Part shown: positions 62,687-64,000 of the stretch, piece by piece
How the letters are laid out: the number at the start of each line of letters is the position of its first letter
Numbering within the stretch: the stretch's first letter is position 1
From: Phaseolus vulgaris
Taxonomy: Eukaryota > Streptophyta > Magnoliopsida > Fabales > Fabaceae
NCBI RefSeq assembly: GCF_000499845.2
Contig: NC_023754.2
Span: forward strand, 22,260,111-22,324,110
Direction of reading: 5' to 3'
Length of the DNA stretch: 64,000 nt
Translations under genes and position numbers: made by a program
The notes under the pieces: model-generated
Told to the model about the DNA's origin: nothing
Database searches by the model: none
The model's input: the letters and a program-made list of their open reading frames with translations, nothing else

Positions 62687-64000
62687 CACTTTCTACTCTT
62701 TCTTCATACTTACTGAACAAAATAGAATTATAAGTACCTTTTTTTTTTATAAAGTTTTCGTGTTAGGAATTATAAGTACTTAAAAAGCCTACTTATACCA
62801 CATTTAAACAAAAGAAAAAGATATTAAGTTTTAGTACAAAGCATTCAAGAAGGAATTCATATAATGGTAGATTAGAAGTCCAAACATACTCTAGTGTGTT
62901 TTAGCAACATGCTGAAAGCTTATGAGTTCCAAGGTGAGGCAAGGGCCCACTCAATTTTGTTTTTATAGCATTGAATATGTACACTCTAATTATAAAAAAA
63001 AATCTAAATATTTACAAATATAATTATATATGCTAAAGTTTGTTCATTATTAACTCCTTCCCTACCTTGTTTCTGCCTATGTCCCTGATCTCGTAACCAA
63101 GGCTATATTGGAATATACCTTCATCTTTCAAATACCGTCTTTGTCATAAACAAATACATTTCCATTTCCCACCTATTCAACCATCCAAAACCTACAACAA
63201 ATCCACAGTATATTGATATTGTTTAAGCCAAGTAAGGAGCAAGGCTTTTCTCGCAAGAACAAATCTGACTCTTCTTTCTTCATGGAAAGATAACCTAACA
63301 TTTAGAATTTTGTTATTGTTAGGAAACACAACTAGTGGGAAAACTCATAAGACTCGTTTGTTGTGGCTGTTATCGTGCTTTCAGGGCACATGCTATTTAA
63401 TGAATAAGGTTTATTAGTTTCCATCAAATAGTTCCTGTGTTTGATTTCTTTTAATCTATACCCTAAGGGATTACAATAACAAAACCCAAATACTTATGCC
63501 ACAGTAGCCAGAAATTATTGATAGAACATGCTTCAAGTGTATGTGTATGTAAATCACCAAACCTGTGATGCAAATGACTAAAAAACCTGGAAAACGATGG
63601 AGACCACAATTTGAAATGGCAATGTAAACGTGCGCTGTATAAAAGAGGGAGGCCTCAACCTCAATTTCCGCAGAACCCGTTACAGAGTTTTGGGTTTCCC
63701 ACACACACTCACCAAATCATATAAATAGTTCAAAAGGGCAGGGAAGAGATAATACAGAAACTGAAAACCCTCTTGCACGGTAGTGCTTCTCCGAGGCTTC
63801 AAGCTAAAAACTTACCAAAACATACCAAAATGGTCAAACCCAACCATATTCATAACAAGCATATATAAATCAGTCAACACCAAAATGAAATCTGAAGCAA
63901 TTGCAGGAAATAAACACAAATTTGAGCCACCAAAAACACGACAATTGCTAAAATAAGTACAGACATACATATTACAAAACAACACTAATCACACAATACA
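62687..64000 (-). other. Upstream region of the membrane-anchored protein gene
   Basis: No coding region that I can support. The segment 63560-63800 is less AT-rich and, on the minus strand, could hold a transcription start and a non-coding first exon, but no splice pair is compelling. The minus-strand frame at 63471-63704 has no family features. Confidence 0.4.

Noticed and set aside
1..64000. tRNA, rRNA, CRISPR arrays, bacterial-type operons or organelle DNA inserts
   Set aside because: I looked for tRNA T-arm patterns, regularly spaced repeats and organelle genes while reading and saw none, but I could not run a dedicated search.

Overview
The window is a nuclear segment of a plant genome. 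It is AT-rich, has spliced genes with GT-AG introns, and carries plant-specific gene families (auxin response factor, DUF688) and plant transposons. It looks like a eudicot; a legume is my guess from general character, not shown by any single feature.

Six protein-coding host genes are supported. Two are near-identical, intronless copies of CAS/CSE1 (exportin-2, the importin-alpha export receptor) at 2482-5379 and 17060-19951. A 14-exon auxin response factor gene of the ARF9/ARF11/ARF18 type (717 codons) lies at 37826-41950. A two-exon DUF688-type gene lies at 54380-55283. On the minus strand are a three-exon, 63-residue protein resembling the complex I NDUFA3/B9 subunit (57463-59455) and a two-exon, 401-residue protein with a coiled coil and a C-terminal membrane anchor (61315-62686). 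As I recall it, the order CAS - ARF - small genes - NDUFA3-like - membrane protein matches Arabidopsis At2g46520 to At2g46550, so this appears to be an old conserved block expanded by repeats.

The first CAS copy has a nested transposon in its 3' flank. A short hAT-type element (6124-12442, 8-bp target duplication GTGCAATG) was entered by a 5.7-kb Mutator-like element (6567-12272, 19-bp perfect terminal inverted repeats, 9-bp target duplication with one mismatch). The second CAS copy supplies the empty site. The Mutator-like element carries a plant-mobile-domain gene on the plus strand, facing a MULE transposase plus OTU-protease frame on the minus strand. The transposase has at least one frameshift and one in-frame stop. 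Arrays of the palindromic motif CCGGATTA/TAATCCGG lie inside both ends. Two small elements elsewhere (1359-1753 and 49262-49542) share its terminal repeats and this motif, so they look like its non-autonomous relatives. A further small Mutator-like element (48313-48682) has a perfect 9-bp target duplication and is nested in another repeat (about 48266-49151).

The CAS copies differ by a few percent along most of their length but are identical over 669 bp (3001-3669 against 17573-18241), which suggests recent gene conversion. Their upstream regions are much less alike. Two decayed LINE pieces (about 35130-36486 and 53549-53905) and several tandem repeats make up most of the rest. The long stretches at 22141-35129 and 41951-53548 are AT-rich and contain no gene I can support.
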